Notes: a model not told the origin generated them from the letters alone. A stretch of 64,000 nucleotides of DNA from Chitinibacter sp046530675 (GCF_046530675.1 NZ_CP172558.1:1364001-1428000), one strand, 5' to 3'; numbered from the stretch's first letter, positions 26,203 through 33,802 are shown. Numbers and translations: made by a program.

Positions 26203-26615
26203 GCAGAGCCTTTTGTATCGTCGACAATGATATTGAACTCACGAACATCCAGTGGCTCTACTTCGCTGCCTTGCCATGGCTTGCGATACTCAAAGCGCAG
26301 CTTGACTTCACCCTTGGACTGGGCTGAAAAACGCCAGCTGGCGTCACCTTGGCGGTTGATTTCGCCTTTTTTTCTGGGCGTAAATTTCCTGTCTTGCAGT
26401 AGATTCAGCGCTTGATTCTCCAGTGCTTCAAAAAACCATAAATAGCCCGTGCTGGGGTCGGCAGGCAGTTTGACGAGCAGCGTTTCCTTTGGTTTTAAAA
26501 CTATCGTTTGCCGGTGTTCCCGCTGTGTCACTGTGCGCTCTGCCCAGACTGACGGGCTGAAGAAAGCGAGCATCAGTGCGAGCGTGGGGATGAGCAGCTT
26601 CATGATGCGTTTCAT
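26199..26615 (-). CDS. Chagasin-type (I42) cysteine-peptidase inhibitor, secreted
   Basis: A 138-residue protein with a signal peptide (KLLIPTLALMLAFFSPSVWA) and a single chagasin fold. The three binding loops can be recognised: DPSTGYLWFF (the NPTTGY-type loop), the central loop around RQGDASWRF, and YRKPWQGSE (the RPW-type loop). Family members block papain-like peptidases. A strong GGGAGGA Shine-Dalgarno sits seven bases before the ATG. No papain-family gene is visible in the window, so the target is either an own secreted peptidase elsewhere or a host or competitor enzyme. Confidence 0.85.
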   Translation of the reverse strand: MKRIMKLLIPTLALMLAFFSPSVWAERTVTQREHRQTIVLKPKETLLVKLPADPSTGYLWFFEALENQALNLLQDRKFTPRKKGEINRQGDASWRFSAQSKGEVKLRFEYRKPWQGSEVEPLDVREFNIIVDDTKGSA

Positions 26616-26709
26616 GGCACGTCCTCCCTCGGATTGGGAAGGTTTTATCGTACTTTGTCATGAACCGGACTTCAGTGAACAAGTCACCGTTTTGCTGGTG
26701 AAAAATAAC

Positions 26710-26770
26710 AAGGCAGGGTATTGCTCTATAGGCTATTTGTAAATTGGCCTATGGGGCAATACCCTGCCTT
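26710..26770. repeat. Near-perfect 61-base palindrome, type copy of the GGGTATTGC family
   Basis: AAGGCAGGGTATTGC (26710-26724) is exactly inverted as GCAATACCCTGCCTT (26756-26770), and the inner TCTATAGGC/GCCTATGGG halves pair in most positions. The hairpin lies after the dienelactone hydrolase stop and before the inhibitor gene's promoter. It has no T-run on either strand. It is the most complete copy of the dispersed family in the window. Confidence 0.75.
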
Positions 26771-26786
26771 AGTTGTTTCTGCTGAG

Positions 26787-27524
26787 TTACTTCAGATTGC
26801 GGCGGAACAGATCAAACGCCAGTTGGTAGCCCAAGAGCGCCAGTTGCGGATCATAGCGGTCACCTTCGTCGCGCATAAAAGCGTGCGGGCCGTTAAATTC
26901 ATGCCAGGTAAAGGTTTTATCCGCAGCGACCAATTGCTGGTAAACCTGCGCACGCCCTGCCGCCGGAATATGCGGATCCTGCTTGCCCCAGATCATCAGC
27001 AACTCACCGCCAATATCGGCGAGGCGCTCCATACTGTGCTGACCGGGCTGATTCGGGATCACATTGGTGTGCAAGTCGGTCGCGTAAAAACACGCCGTCG
27101 CTTTGATTTCCGGCTGTAGCGCGGCGCGGAAAGCCAGATGGCCGCCGATGCAAAAGCCCATCGCGCCAAAATCGCCGTTATGCCAAGGCTGCTGTTTCGC
27201 CCACGCAATCATCGCCGCGTTATCAGAGTCGTAACCTTCGACCGATTTGGCCATTTTGTCGGCGTTGCCCTTATCGCGACCCGCGTCGTCGTAGGCGAGC
27301 ACGGTGCCGATTGGGTTCAGCTCATGGAAAACTTCCGGCACCAAGACGTTATAGCCGTGGCCAGCGATGATTTTCGCCGCGCGCTCGATCGGTCCGGTTT
27401 GCTGGAAAATTTCGGAATAAAACAGAATGGTCGGATATTGGCCGTCCACGGCAGGGCGGTGCACATAAGTGCGCATCACGCCGGTGGCGGTGTTCAGATC
27501 GGTGATTTCGCTTTTGATCATCAT
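26787..27524 (-). CDS. Dienelactone hydrolase family protein
   Basis: A 245-residue alpha/beta hydrolase. It has the cysteine nucleophile elbow MGFCIGGHLA (about residue 118), the acid in WGKQDPHIPAAGR and the histidine in EFNGPHAFMRDEGDR, the Cys-Asp-His triad of dienelactone hydrolases. EIFQQTGPIE near residue 39 holds the conserved Glu that shields the cysteine. The true substrate is uncertain; most single-copy members are general esterases. The ATG overlaps the stop of the upstream methyltransferase (ATGA). A second, truncated copy of this gene's first 70 or so bases lies upstream of that methyltransferase. Confidence 0.85.
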   Translation of the reverse strand: MMIKSEITDLNTATGVMRTYVHRPAVDGQYPTILFYSEIFQQTGPIERAAKIIAGHGYNVLVPEVFHELNPIGTVLAYDDAGRDKGNADKMAKSVEGYDSDNAAMIAWAKQQPWHNGDFGAMGFCIGGHLAFRAALQPEIKATACFYATDLHTNVIPNQPGQHSMERLADIGGELLMIWGKQDPHIPAAGRAQVYQQLVAADKTFTWHEFNGPHAFMRDEGDRYDPQLALLGYQLAFDLFRRNLK

Positions 27525-28132
27525 GATTGGTTTTCTCGCTGGAAATGACAGTAAATAAACGATTGCTGTGTGCCAAATGGCGTTGCGTGCAGTTCGGCAA
27601 CGGATTTGATCAGGCTAAACTCGGGGGCAAACTCGGCGGCGAGTTGCTCGACCAAATAACGTTGTACCGGCAGCCCGCTGCATTTTTCAGGACCATCGGC
27701 GGCAAAGGTGGCAATAATCAGCTGGCCATTGCTTTTAAGTGCGCAAGCGAGCTGCCGGCGATATGCTGCGCGTTGTGCTGGCTCAGTCAGAAAATGAAAC
27801 ACGGCCCGGTCGTGCCAGACATCGTACGCGTGCTCTGGCAGCGCAATCGAGGTGATGTCGCCGACCAGCCAGTTGACCTGCTTGGCGGCCTCGCCCAGCC
27901 TTTGCTGTACGATTTTGAGCGCAGCGGCGGACAGATCGAGCACGCTCAGGTGTTTGAAACTGGTCGCGAGCAAGTCATCAACCAGCGTCGATGCGCCGCC
28001 GCCAATGTCGATAATCTGGCTGTCTTTGTCTGCACATTCGACTATCCACGCCAGCGATTGCGCTGCTTTGGGCTGAAACCAGCTCACTGCATCGGGCGAT
28101 TTGCTGGTGTAGACCTGTTCCCAGTGATTCAT
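27521..28132 (-). CDS. Class I SAM-dependent methyltransferase
   Basis: A 203-residue methyltransferase. It opens MNHWEQVYTSKSPDAVSWFQ, a start typical of small thiol/chalcogen-type methyltransferases. The SAM-binding motif is IIDIGGGASTLVDDLL, then LSVLDLSAAALKIVQQRL, the motif II region YDVWHDRAVFHFLT, and a late GQLIIATFAADGPEKCSGLPVQRY. The substrate is unknown. It is placed exactly between an intact dienelactone hydrolase gene (4-base overlap) and a partial copy of that gene's head, which suggests it was inserted with a short duplication. Confidence 0.82.
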   Translation of the reverse strand: MNHWEQVYTSKSPDAVSWFQPKAAQSLAWIVECADKDSQIIDIGGGASTLVDDLLATSFKHLSVLDLSAAALKIVQQRLGEAAKQVNWLVGDITSIALPEHAYDVWHDRAVFHFLTEPAQRAAYRRQLACALKSNGQLIIATFAADGPEKCSGLPVQRYLVEQLAAEFAPEFSLIKSVAELHATPFGTQQSFIYCHFQRENQS

Positions 28133-28138
28133 TTGGAC

Positions 28139-28222
28139 TCACTTTTCAAGTGCAGGGTGGTGTACATAAGTGCGCATCACGCCAGTGGCGGTGGACAGAT
28201 TGGTGATTTCGCTTTTGATCAT
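28139..28222 (-). pseudogene. Truncated head of dienelactone hydrolase (27-codon micro-ORF)
   Basis: On the minus strand an ATG at 28222 opens a 27-codon frame beginning MIKSEITNLSTATGVMRTYV and then stopping. The intact hydrolase begins MIKSEITDLNTATGVMRTYV at the same distance from its ATG. About 70 bases are shared almost base for base, then similarity ends. The micro-ORF's stop is six bases before the methyltransferase ATG, so it may be translated as a leader. Best read as a duplicated gene head. Confidence 0.7.
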
Positions 28223-28239
28223 CGTGAGGATTTTAGCCT

Positions 28240-28500
28240 TCAGGAGTCAGCAGAGTCTTTGGCGGCTTGGTTTTTATTTTTGTGCAACAAGATGAGTCCC
28301 GCGAGTATCCAACCGAATGAAAATAGCAGTAGGTATTTCCAATTGATGTGGAAAGTATCGGCTTGAAAGCAAAAAGGCAGTAGAGCAATAGCAAATGATA
28401 GGAATGCACCACATTTTATGGGCGCGGTGCGGGCGTATTTCAGAGCTAATGCTAATTGATAGATTGCAATCAAAGTCGGATAAATTGCAGAGAGATCCAT
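28240..28500 (-). CDS. Small membrane protein, function unknown
   Basis: An 86-residue frame with about three hydrophobic stretches (SAIYPTLIAIYQLALAL, GAFLSFAIALLPFCF, YLLLFSFGWILAGLILL) and a charged tail (HKNKNQAAKDSADS). I chose ATG 28500; a TTG at 28536 would add 12 residues, and neither has a convincing Shine-Dalgarno. No family is recognised. The gene lies just upstream of the truncated hydrolase head, and downstream of the purC terminator in minus-strand order. Confidence 0.5.
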   Translation of the reverse strand: MDLSAIYPTLIAIYQLALALKYARTAPIKCGAFLSFAIALLPFCFQADTFHINWKYLLLFSFGWILAGLILLHKNKNQAAKDSADS

Positions 28501-28540
28501 GGTTTGAGATCGATACGCTAATTGATGCTGTTTCAATCAA

Positions 28541-28566
28541 AAACGCCCCAGAACATTTCCGGGGCG
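28541..28566 (-). terminator. Intrinsic terminator of purC
   Basis: On the minus strand CGCCCC (28566-28561) and GGGGCG (28549-28544) form a six-pair GC stem with an 11-base loop, followed by a TTTTTGA run. It is 20-odd bases beyond the purC stop. This separates purC from the small membrane gene downstream. Confidence 0.8.
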
Positions 28567-28587
28567 GCGATATTTGATTATTTTCAA

Positions 28588-29466
28588 TTACTTGGTCAGT
28601 TTTTCCAGCGCTTCGCGGTATTTGGCAGCGGTTTTCTCTGCAACTTCTGCTGGCAGTGCGGGTGCTGGAGGGGTTTTGTCCCAGCCGGTGGTTTCCAGCC
28701 AGTCGCGCACGAACTGTTTATCGTAGCTTGGTGGGTTGGTGCCGGGTTGGTATTGATCGGCAGGCCAGAAGCGGCTTGAATCAGGCGTCAGCGCTTCGTC
28801 CATCAGGCACAGCACACCGTTTTCATCCAGACCAAATTCAAATTTGGTGTCGCCAATGATAATGCCGCGCGTTGCTGCGTATTCGCTGGCGGTTTTGTAC
28901 AGCAAGATCGCCGTGTCGCGCACTTTGGCGGCCAGCTCTGCGCCCAGGATTTCTTCGCACTGCGCGTAGCTGATGTTTTCGTCGTGATCGCCCACCGCAG
29001 CTTTGGTCGATGGTGTGAAAATCGGTTCCGGCAATTTGTCGGCCTCACGCAGACCGGCTGGCAATTGGATACCGCATACGGTATTGCTCTTTTTGTATTC
29101 TTTCCAGCCGCTGCCAGCGATATACCCCCGCACAATCGCTTCTACCGGAACAGGCTTCAGTCGTTTGCAGACGACGGCGCGGCCTTGAACTTGCGGCAGA
29201 TCTTCGGCTGACACCACGTCTTCAGGCTGATCGCCAGTGAAGTGGCTAGGCACGACGTCTTTGAGTTTATCAAACCAGAAGTTTGAAATCGCGGTGAGGA
29301 TTTTGCCTTTTTCCGGAATCGGCTCGGCCAGAATTACGTCAAAGGCTGACAGGCGATCGGTGGCGATCATCAGCATGCGGGTTTCGTCGATCTGGTACAG
29401 ATCGCGTACTTTGCCCGAGTAGATTTTTTTCAGGCTGGTCAGATTAGTAGAAGTCAGGCCGCTCAT
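28588..29466 (-). CDS. purC: PurC, SAICAR synthetase
   Basis: Ligates aspartate to CAIR with ATP in purine synthesis. The 292-residue product shows the N-terminal KKIYSGKVRDLYQID, DRLSAFDVILAEPIPEKGKIL, the Arg/Gly-rich VVCKRLKPVPVEAIVRGYIAGSGWKEY, and DTKFEFGLDENG with the metal-binding acids. Length fits the long proteobacterial form. Two ATGs are close together; I used 29466, with GGAG five bases upstream. The dedicated terminator downstream implies a single-gene transcript. Confidence 0.96.
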   Translation of the reverse strand: MSGLTSTNLTSLKKIYSGKVRDLYQIDETRMLMIATDRLSAFDVILAEPIPEKGKILTAISNFWFDKLKDVVPSHFTGDQPEDVVSAEDLPQVQGRAVVCKRLKPVPVEAIVRGYIAGSGWKEYKKSNTVCGIQLPAGLREADKLPEPIFTPSTKAAVGDHDENISYAQCEEILGAELAAKVRDTAILLYKTASEYAATRGIIIGDTKFEFGLDENGVLCLMDEALTPDSSRFWPADQYQPGTNPPSYDKQFVRDWLETTGWDKTPPAPALPAEVAEKTAAKYREALEKLTK

Positions 29467-29574
29467 CATTGCTCCGGAAGTGTGGGCAGTGCCCACTAGG
29501 ACGATTTAATGGCGTATTTTGCCTGAATCTGGCGCGGCCTGCATGCACTTGCGTCGGCTAAACCAGACTCGCGG

Positions 29575-29610
29575 GCCTTGCCCACGAAAATAGTGATTGG
29601 TGGGCAAGGC
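29575..29610. other. Perfect 11-base inverted repeat downstream of the SbtB-like gene
   Basis: GCCTTGCCCAC (29575-29585) and GTGGGCAAGGC (29600-29610) form an 11-pair stem with a 14-base loop in the gap between the SbtB-like gene and the purC promoter region. There is no T-run on either strand. It may stabilise the 3' end of the sbtA-sbtB message or serve as a factor-binding site. Confidence 0.45.
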
Positions 29611-29637
29611 AATGGCGACGAAAAGGCAAAGTTGTGC

Positions 29638-29970
29638 TTAGTTGGCGTTTTGTGATGGATTCAGGCTTTGGAATTTTTCACCGCGCAGCACACGCACTTC
29701 GCTAAGCCACTGAACCAGCGCGTAGTGCGCGCCAAATTGTTGCTGCACCGTGATTGCCAGCTGTTCTGCGGTGGCGGTGTCGGTAATCAGCTCGATCTGA
29801 ATGTTTTCATTGGCGTCAAAATTGCCATGTTTTTCGCCGTGCGCCCCGTTGCCGCGGGCAGCAACAATGGTCCAGCCACGGATAGACTGGGCGGTGAAAA
29901 GCTCGACCAAATCGTTTTCGAGTACGGATTCGGTCACGATGGTCAGCAGTGTTCGGGTTGGGAAGTTCAT
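29638..29970 (-). CDS. PII-like protein, SbtB family
   Basis: A 110-residue protein with the beta-alpha-beta ferredoxin-like pattern of PII-type regulators (LLTIVTESVLENDLVELFTAQSIRGWTIVAARGNGAHG, then IQIELITDTATAEQLAITVQQQFGAHYALVQWLSEVRVL). It lacks the canonical PII uridylylation tyrosine loop and has no C-terminal cysteine motif. It lies 14 bases downstream of the SbtA-like permease gene. In cyanobacteria SbtB binds adenyl nucleotides and inhibits SbtA. A similar control here is an inference from the gene pair. Confidence 0.78.
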   Translation of the reverse strand: MNFPTRTLLTIVTESVLENDLVELFTAQSIRGWTIVAARGNGAHGEKHGNFDANENIQIELITDTATAEQLAITVQQQFGAHYALVQWLSEVRVLRGEKFQSLNPSQNAN

Positions 29971-29984
29971 GATGAGTCGATTCC

Positions 29985-30923
29985 TTAAGCAACCAGGCGT
30001 GCAAATTGCAGATAGGTCGGCACGCCAATGAGAATATTAAACGGAAAGGTCATTCCCAGCGCGGCGCCGAGCGACAGCGCCGGATTGGCTTCGGGCAAGG
30101 CCATCCGCATGGCGGCAGGGGCGGCAATATAGGAGGCTGATGCAGCCAGAATGGCCATCAGCGTCAGTCCGCCGAGCGACAAACCCATCAGCAAGCCAAA
30201 AGCGATGCCGACCCAGCTCAGTATCAGCGGCAGCCCGATGCCAATACCGAGTACCAGCAGGCCGTGTTTGCGCAAAATTCCCAGTTTTCCCGCGACGACC
30301 AGACCCATTTCCAGCAAAAATAAGGTGAGCACCGGTTTAAAGAGATCGACATACAGCTTATCCAGCGGTTTGATGCCGTCCGACCCTGCCAGTGCGCCAA
30401 TCAGCAGACCACCGATCAGCAGCACCATGCTTTTACCCAGGAATACTTCGTGCAATAACTTGCTCCAGCCATGTCCGGATTTGCTTGCTCCTGCGCCGAT
30501 TCTGGCCAGCACTACGCCGACCATCAGGGCGGGCATTTCGAGCAAGACCAGAAACAAGGTGGTTTGTGATTCGTAATCAATGCCCTGGCGTGCCAGAAAA
30601 GCCACCCCGACAGCGTAAGTGACGACCGAGACCGAGCCATAATGCGCCGCCATGCTGGCCGAATCGACCTGGCTGAGCCTAAGTCGCAGCAGCGGATAGA
30701 TCAGCAAGGGAATCAGTGCGCCCATCAACAGCACCAGAACGGCCTGCGGCAAGATGGTCAGCACCGGCTGCTTGGCTAGAATCAATCCGCCTTTGATGCC
30801 AATGGCGAGCAATAAAAAAACCGACAGCGTTTCATACAGCGCGCTGGGAAGTTTGAGGTCCGACTTGGCCCAGCCAGCGGCCAAACCGAGCAAGAAAAAT
30901 AGCACTACCGGATCGATTTGCAT
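29985..30923 (-). CDS. SbtA-like sodium-dependent bicarbonate permease
   Basis: A 312-residue polytopic protein of about ten hydrophobic segments. It matches the SbtA superfamily: early LGLAAGWAKSDLKLPSALYE, LLLAIGIKGGL, a central GSVSVVTYAVGVAFL, and a second inverted-type half with GAASASYIAAPAAMRMALPEANPALSLGAALGMTFPFNI. Cyanobacterial SbtA is a sodium/bicarbonate symporter. In a heterotroph it could supply bicarbonate to carboxylases. It is followed closely by the SbtB-like regulator gene. Confidence 0.82.
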   Translation of the reverse strand: MQIDPVVLFFLLGLAAGWAKSDLKLPSALYETLSVFLLLAIGIKGGLILAKQPVLTILPQAVLVLLMGALIPLLIYPLLRLRLSQVDSASMAAHYGSVSVVTYAVGVAFLARQGIDYESQTTLFLVLLEMPALMVGVVLARIGAGASKSGHGWSKLLHEVFLGKSMVLLIGGLLIGALAGSDGIKPLDKLYVDLFKPVLTLFLLEMGLVVAGKLGILRKHGLLVLGIGIGLPLILSWVGIAFGLLMGLSLGGLTLMAILAASASYIAAPAAMRMALPEANPALSLGAALGMTFPFNILIGVPTYLQFARLVA

Positions 30924-30968
30924 GTAGGAATGTTTCTGATTTTACGTTCAAAAACGGTAATTTACTAC

Positions 30969-31030
30969 ATGTTTTGCAAATAAAAAACATACAAAAACAA
31001 AGGTTTTTGCTGGTTTTTGCTGGTTTTTGC
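30969..31030. promoter_or_regulatory. Inverted repeat and tandem repeats upstream of the sbtA-like gene
   Basis: ATGTTTT (30969-30975) and AAAACAT (30984-30990) form an inverted repeat 46 bases upstream of the permease start, in an AT-rich stretch that could bind a dimeric regulator. Beside it are three tandem decamers of TGGTTTTTGC (31001-31030, the first with an A at its first base) plus a partial fourth. No LysR-type gene is adjacent. Confidence 0.35.
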
Positions 31031-31120
31031 TGGTTTGTGATGTAGTCGAACTACGTAGTTGGTGGCGGTGACTGAGCGGCAAGGGTGATGAAAGGCTGGC
31101 CGGTATTCGTTTCGTATTCT

Positions 31121-31609
31121 TCAGATTGCCTTGCTGAGTCGATAGACTTTCAGTGGCTCGCCAAGATGATCGCTGCGTGTTTCCCAGCCTTCGTTGCGAA
31201 AGCCCAGCTTGCTGTAAAAATCGTAAGCGCCCTGATTATGGGCAAAGCATATCGTCGCCATTTCGCTGCTTCGATAGCATTCAGCGGCAACGGTGGTCAA
31301 CGCAGTGACCAGATAGCGTGCGATGCCCATGCGTCGTGCTTGCGGATGGACGATCAGGTGGCCTATCCAGGCGCGACCTTGTTGCTTGGGGTTGTAGAGG
31401 CTGGCAAAACCCAGCACCCGGCCTGCGTCGCAAACGACAAAACCTTCATCGTGCCCGGCCAGATGTTCGAGTAATTTCAGCGGCTCTGCTGGCCAGCTTG
31501 CGCGCGGAAACAGGTAACGCAGCTCGGTGGGCGTTTGTGGCCAGGACACGATTTCGGCAAGATCGTCCAGATTGGCGCGGCGCAGCTGATAGCGGGTGGA
31601 AACGGTCAT
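31121..31609 (-). CDS. GNAT-family N-acetyltransferase
   Basis: A 162-residue acetyltransferase. The acetyl-CoA-binding stretch HLIVHPQARRMGIARYLV matches motif A (Q/R-x-x-G-x-G/A), preceded by VLGFASLYNP and followed by NQGAYDFYSKLGFRNEG, the C-terminal motif. The substrate is not determinable. It is transcribed toward the sbtA-like gene's upstream region and seems to be a single-gene unit. Confidence 0.85.
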   Translation of the reverse strand: MTVSTRYQLRRANLDDLAEIVSWPQTPTELRYLFPRASWPAEPLKLLEHLAGHDEGFVVCDAGRVLGFASLYNPKQQGRAWIGHLIVHPQARRMGIARYLVTALTTVAAECYRSSEMATICFAHNQGAYDFYSKLGFRNEGWETRSDHLGEPLKVYRLSKAI

Positions 31610-31721
31610 TTGATCCGGCGGTGGGGTCAGGAGTGTTTTATCTTAACGCAGTCGTTGTCAGCTTGAAGAAATATGAGGGTCAATTCGATCGGGCGTTGCC
31701 AAAACGCCAAATTGAACCCGC

Positions 31722-32390
31722 CTAAAGGTGTTTCAGCGCTTCGCGCTGCGATAGCGGCGAGAGTTGATGCTGCGCGACAAATTGCCGTACCACTTCGGGT
31801 GCAATGCGCGCGTATTGGCGCAGCGCCCAGCCTATGGCTTTGCGGATAAAGAAATCGGAATCTCCTGCGTTGGCAAGGCAGGCGTGAAATAGCCGTGCCT
31901 CGTCCGTCGCACTTTTTGCGCCGAGCTGGTACAAAATCGCCGTGCGGCGCAGCCACATATTATCAGCGCAAACCAGTTCGTCCATCCGTGTCATCAGGTC
32001 GGGTTCGCGTTGTACCAGCGGGCCGACGATTTTGCTCGCCAGTGTATCGACGCTATCCCACCAGCTGTGTGTCACGATCAGGCTTTCGAGTTGCGGCAGC
32101 TCGGCTGCAGTCAGTTTGCTGTGGCAGCAGGCGAGCAGGTCGATGGCGCAATAATGATATTCGCGCTCGGCCTGCTGGTAGAGTAGGTTGGCCAAGCCCA
32201 TGATTTGCTCGGCGTTCAGATCTTTTTTAGCTTGAAGTTCAAGATGGCGAACCAGTTTGCGGCGGGATGGGGTGGGTATGCCGATGAAAGTAAAGTGATT
32301 CTTCATGTAGGCGGCCATACCGGCCGCCCGTATTGGGTCGCGCGCTGGGCTCAGTAGGGTTTGATAAGCGCTGAGCCAGCTTGCGAGCAT
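31722..32390 (-). CDS. DNA alkylation repair protein, AlkD family
   Basis: A 222-residue all-helical protein of the HEAT-like-repeat DNA glycosylase family. Visible family marks are GIPTPSRRKLVRHL near residue 37, LYQQAEREYHYCAIDLL, THSWWDSVDTLASKIVG with the aromatic/Asp residues that line the DNA pocket, and SDFFIRKAIGWALRQYARIAPEVV. AlkD removes N3- and N7-alkylated purines. The start is the ATG just after the purK stop (four-base gap), so it is the last gene of the purE-purK transcript. Confidence 0.88.
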   Translation of the reverse strand: MLASWLSAYQTLLSPARDPIRAAGMAAYMKNHFTFIGIPTPSRRKLVRHLELQAKKDLNAEQIMGLANLLYQQAEREYHYCAIDLLACCHSKLTAAELPQLESLIVTHSWWDSVDTLASKIVGPLVQREPDLMTRMDELVCADNMWLRRTAILYQLGAKSATDEARLFHACLANAGDSDFFIRKAIGWALRQYARIAPEVVRQFVAQHQLSPLSQREALKHL

Positions 32391-32394
32391 GGAT

Positions 32395-33546
32395 TTACAG
32401 CGTTTCTTTAATCGCGTTGGCTTGCTCCAGCGCGGCGTCGACGCTGTCGGCGAGGACATTGAAGTGCCCCATCTTGCGACCCGGGCGCGCCTGTTTTTTG
32501 CCGTACAGGTGCAACTTGGTATTCGGCGCGGTCATCAAGACTTCCCAGCGCGGCTCGGAACCGTTTTCACCCCAGACATCGCCGAGCAGATTGACCATCA
32601 CGGCCGGCTTGAGCAGGTCAGGTTTGCCCGGATATAAGCCGCACATTGCGCGAACTTGCTGTTCGAACTGGCTGGTCAACGTCGCATCGAGCGTGTAATG
32701 ACCAGAATTGTGCGGGCGTGGCGCCATTTCATTGATGACGAGTTCGCCGCCTTCGAGGACAAAAAACTCGACGGCCATCACGCCGACATAATCGAGTTTC
32801 TCAGCCAGCTGCATCGCCATGCTGCGGGCGCGCTCGGTGATGGCAGCAGAAACCCGCGCCGGAACAATCGATACGTCGAGAATGCCGTTGACGTGTTCGT
32901 TTTCGGCAACCGGAAAACTGACGACTTCATTGGCGCGTGTACGGGTGACGACAACCGATACTTCGGCGACGAGCGGCATCATTTTTTCCAGCACGCAGGG
33001 CTGGTGTTTCATTTCGGCGTGGGCAAAACGCGCCTCTTCGGCGGTTTTGACGCGAACCTGACCCTTGCCGTCGTAACCGAGGCGGGCCGTTTTCAGAATG
33101 CCGGGCAGGTAGGGCGACAAATCGCCGTCGAGACACGCTGCGGTTTTAACCGGCAGAAACGGCGCGGTGTCGAGGCCGGCATTGCGGATAAAGGTTTTTT
33201 CGGCGATGCGATCCTGTGCAATTGCGACGCAATCACCACTTGGCGAGACCGGAACGCCTTGCGCGGCGAGCCAGCGCATCGAGTCGGCGTTGACGTTTTC
33301 AAATTCGGTCGTGATCGCGGCGCAATGCTCGGCCATGTATTGCAGCGCTTCAGGGTCGGTAAATGACTGACACAAATGCTCATCGGCAAAATCGGCGGCT
33401 GGCGCATGCTGGTCAGGGTCGAGCACCGTGACGCGGTAACCCATATTCTTGGCTGCAGCAGCAAACATCCGGCCAAGCTGGCCGCCGCCCAGAATTCCCA
33501 GCATGGCGGGAGGCAAAATTACTTTGGTCGCATTATGGTTCATCAT
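32395..33546 (-). CDS. purK: PurK, N5-carboxyaminoimidazole ribonucleotide synthetase
   Basis: ATP-grasp enzyme that makes N5-CAIR from AIR, bicarbonate and ATP. The 383-residue product has GILGGGQLGRMFAAAAKNMGY near the N-terminus, TTEFENVNADSMRWL, LKTARLGYDGKGQ, and the C-terminal NEMAPRPHNSGHYTLDAT. It overlaps the small membrane gene upstream by 14 bases and follows purE. Bicarbonate is a substrate here, and an SbtA-like bicarbonate permease lies 1.5 kb away; I note this only as coincidence or loose context. Confidence 0.96.
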   Translation of the reverse strand: MMNHNATKVILPPAMLGILGGGQLGRMFAAAAKNMGYRVTVLDPDQHAPAADFADEHLCQSFTDPEALQYMAEHCAAITTEFENVNADSMRWLAAQGVPVSPSGDCVAIAQDRIAEKTFIRNAGLDTAPFLPVKTAACLDGDLSPYLPGILKTARLGYDGKGQVRVKTAEEARFAHAEMKHQPCVLEKMMPLVAEVSVVVTRTRANEVVSFPVAENEHVNGILDVSIVPARVSAAITERARSMAMQLAEKLDYVGVMAVEFFVLEGGELVINEMAPRPHNSGHYTLDATLTSQFEQQVRAMCGLYPGKPDLLKPAVMVNLLGDVWGENGSEPRWEVLMTAPNTKLHLYGKKQARPGRKMGHFNVLADSVDAALEQANAIKETL

Positions 33547-33802
33547 TCAGTTCCTTAAATTCCTGTCTTGCTTTAAATGCCTGATGCCGTGCAAAGCCCC
33601 ATTGGCCAAAGCCGTATAGCCCGCCAGCAATGATTGCCATTGGGTTTGCAGCCAATACCCCGTCAATAATGGTGTAGTCACCGCTGTAATTCCAAAGCAG
33701 CGCCAGCAGCAGCGAGCAGGTCATTCCCCAAAACAAACAGCCCTTGACCAGTACAAAGTACCAGCAAGGGCGAATGTCCTGGTTGTGCGCGGAGGGGGTC
33801 AT
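33533..33802 (-). CDS. Small membrane protein between purE and purK
   Basis: An 89-residue protein with two hydrophobic segments (FVLVKGCLFWGMTCSLLLALLW and MAIIAGGLYGFGQWGF), polar ends and a basic tail (RHQAFKARQEFKELNDEP). Its start overlaps the purE stop by four bases and its end overlaps the purK start, so it is clearly part of the operon and translationally coupled on both sides. I do not recognise the family. Confidence 0.75.
   Translation of the reverse strand: MTPSAHNQDIRPCWYFVLVKGCLFWGMTCSLLLALLWNYSGDYTIIDGVLAANPMAIIAGGLYGFGQWGFARHQAFKARQEFKELNDEP

Noticed and set aside
29080..29095. GGTATTGCTCT core inside purC
   Set aside because: Lacks the outer G-run and any inverted arm and encodes normal purC residues.
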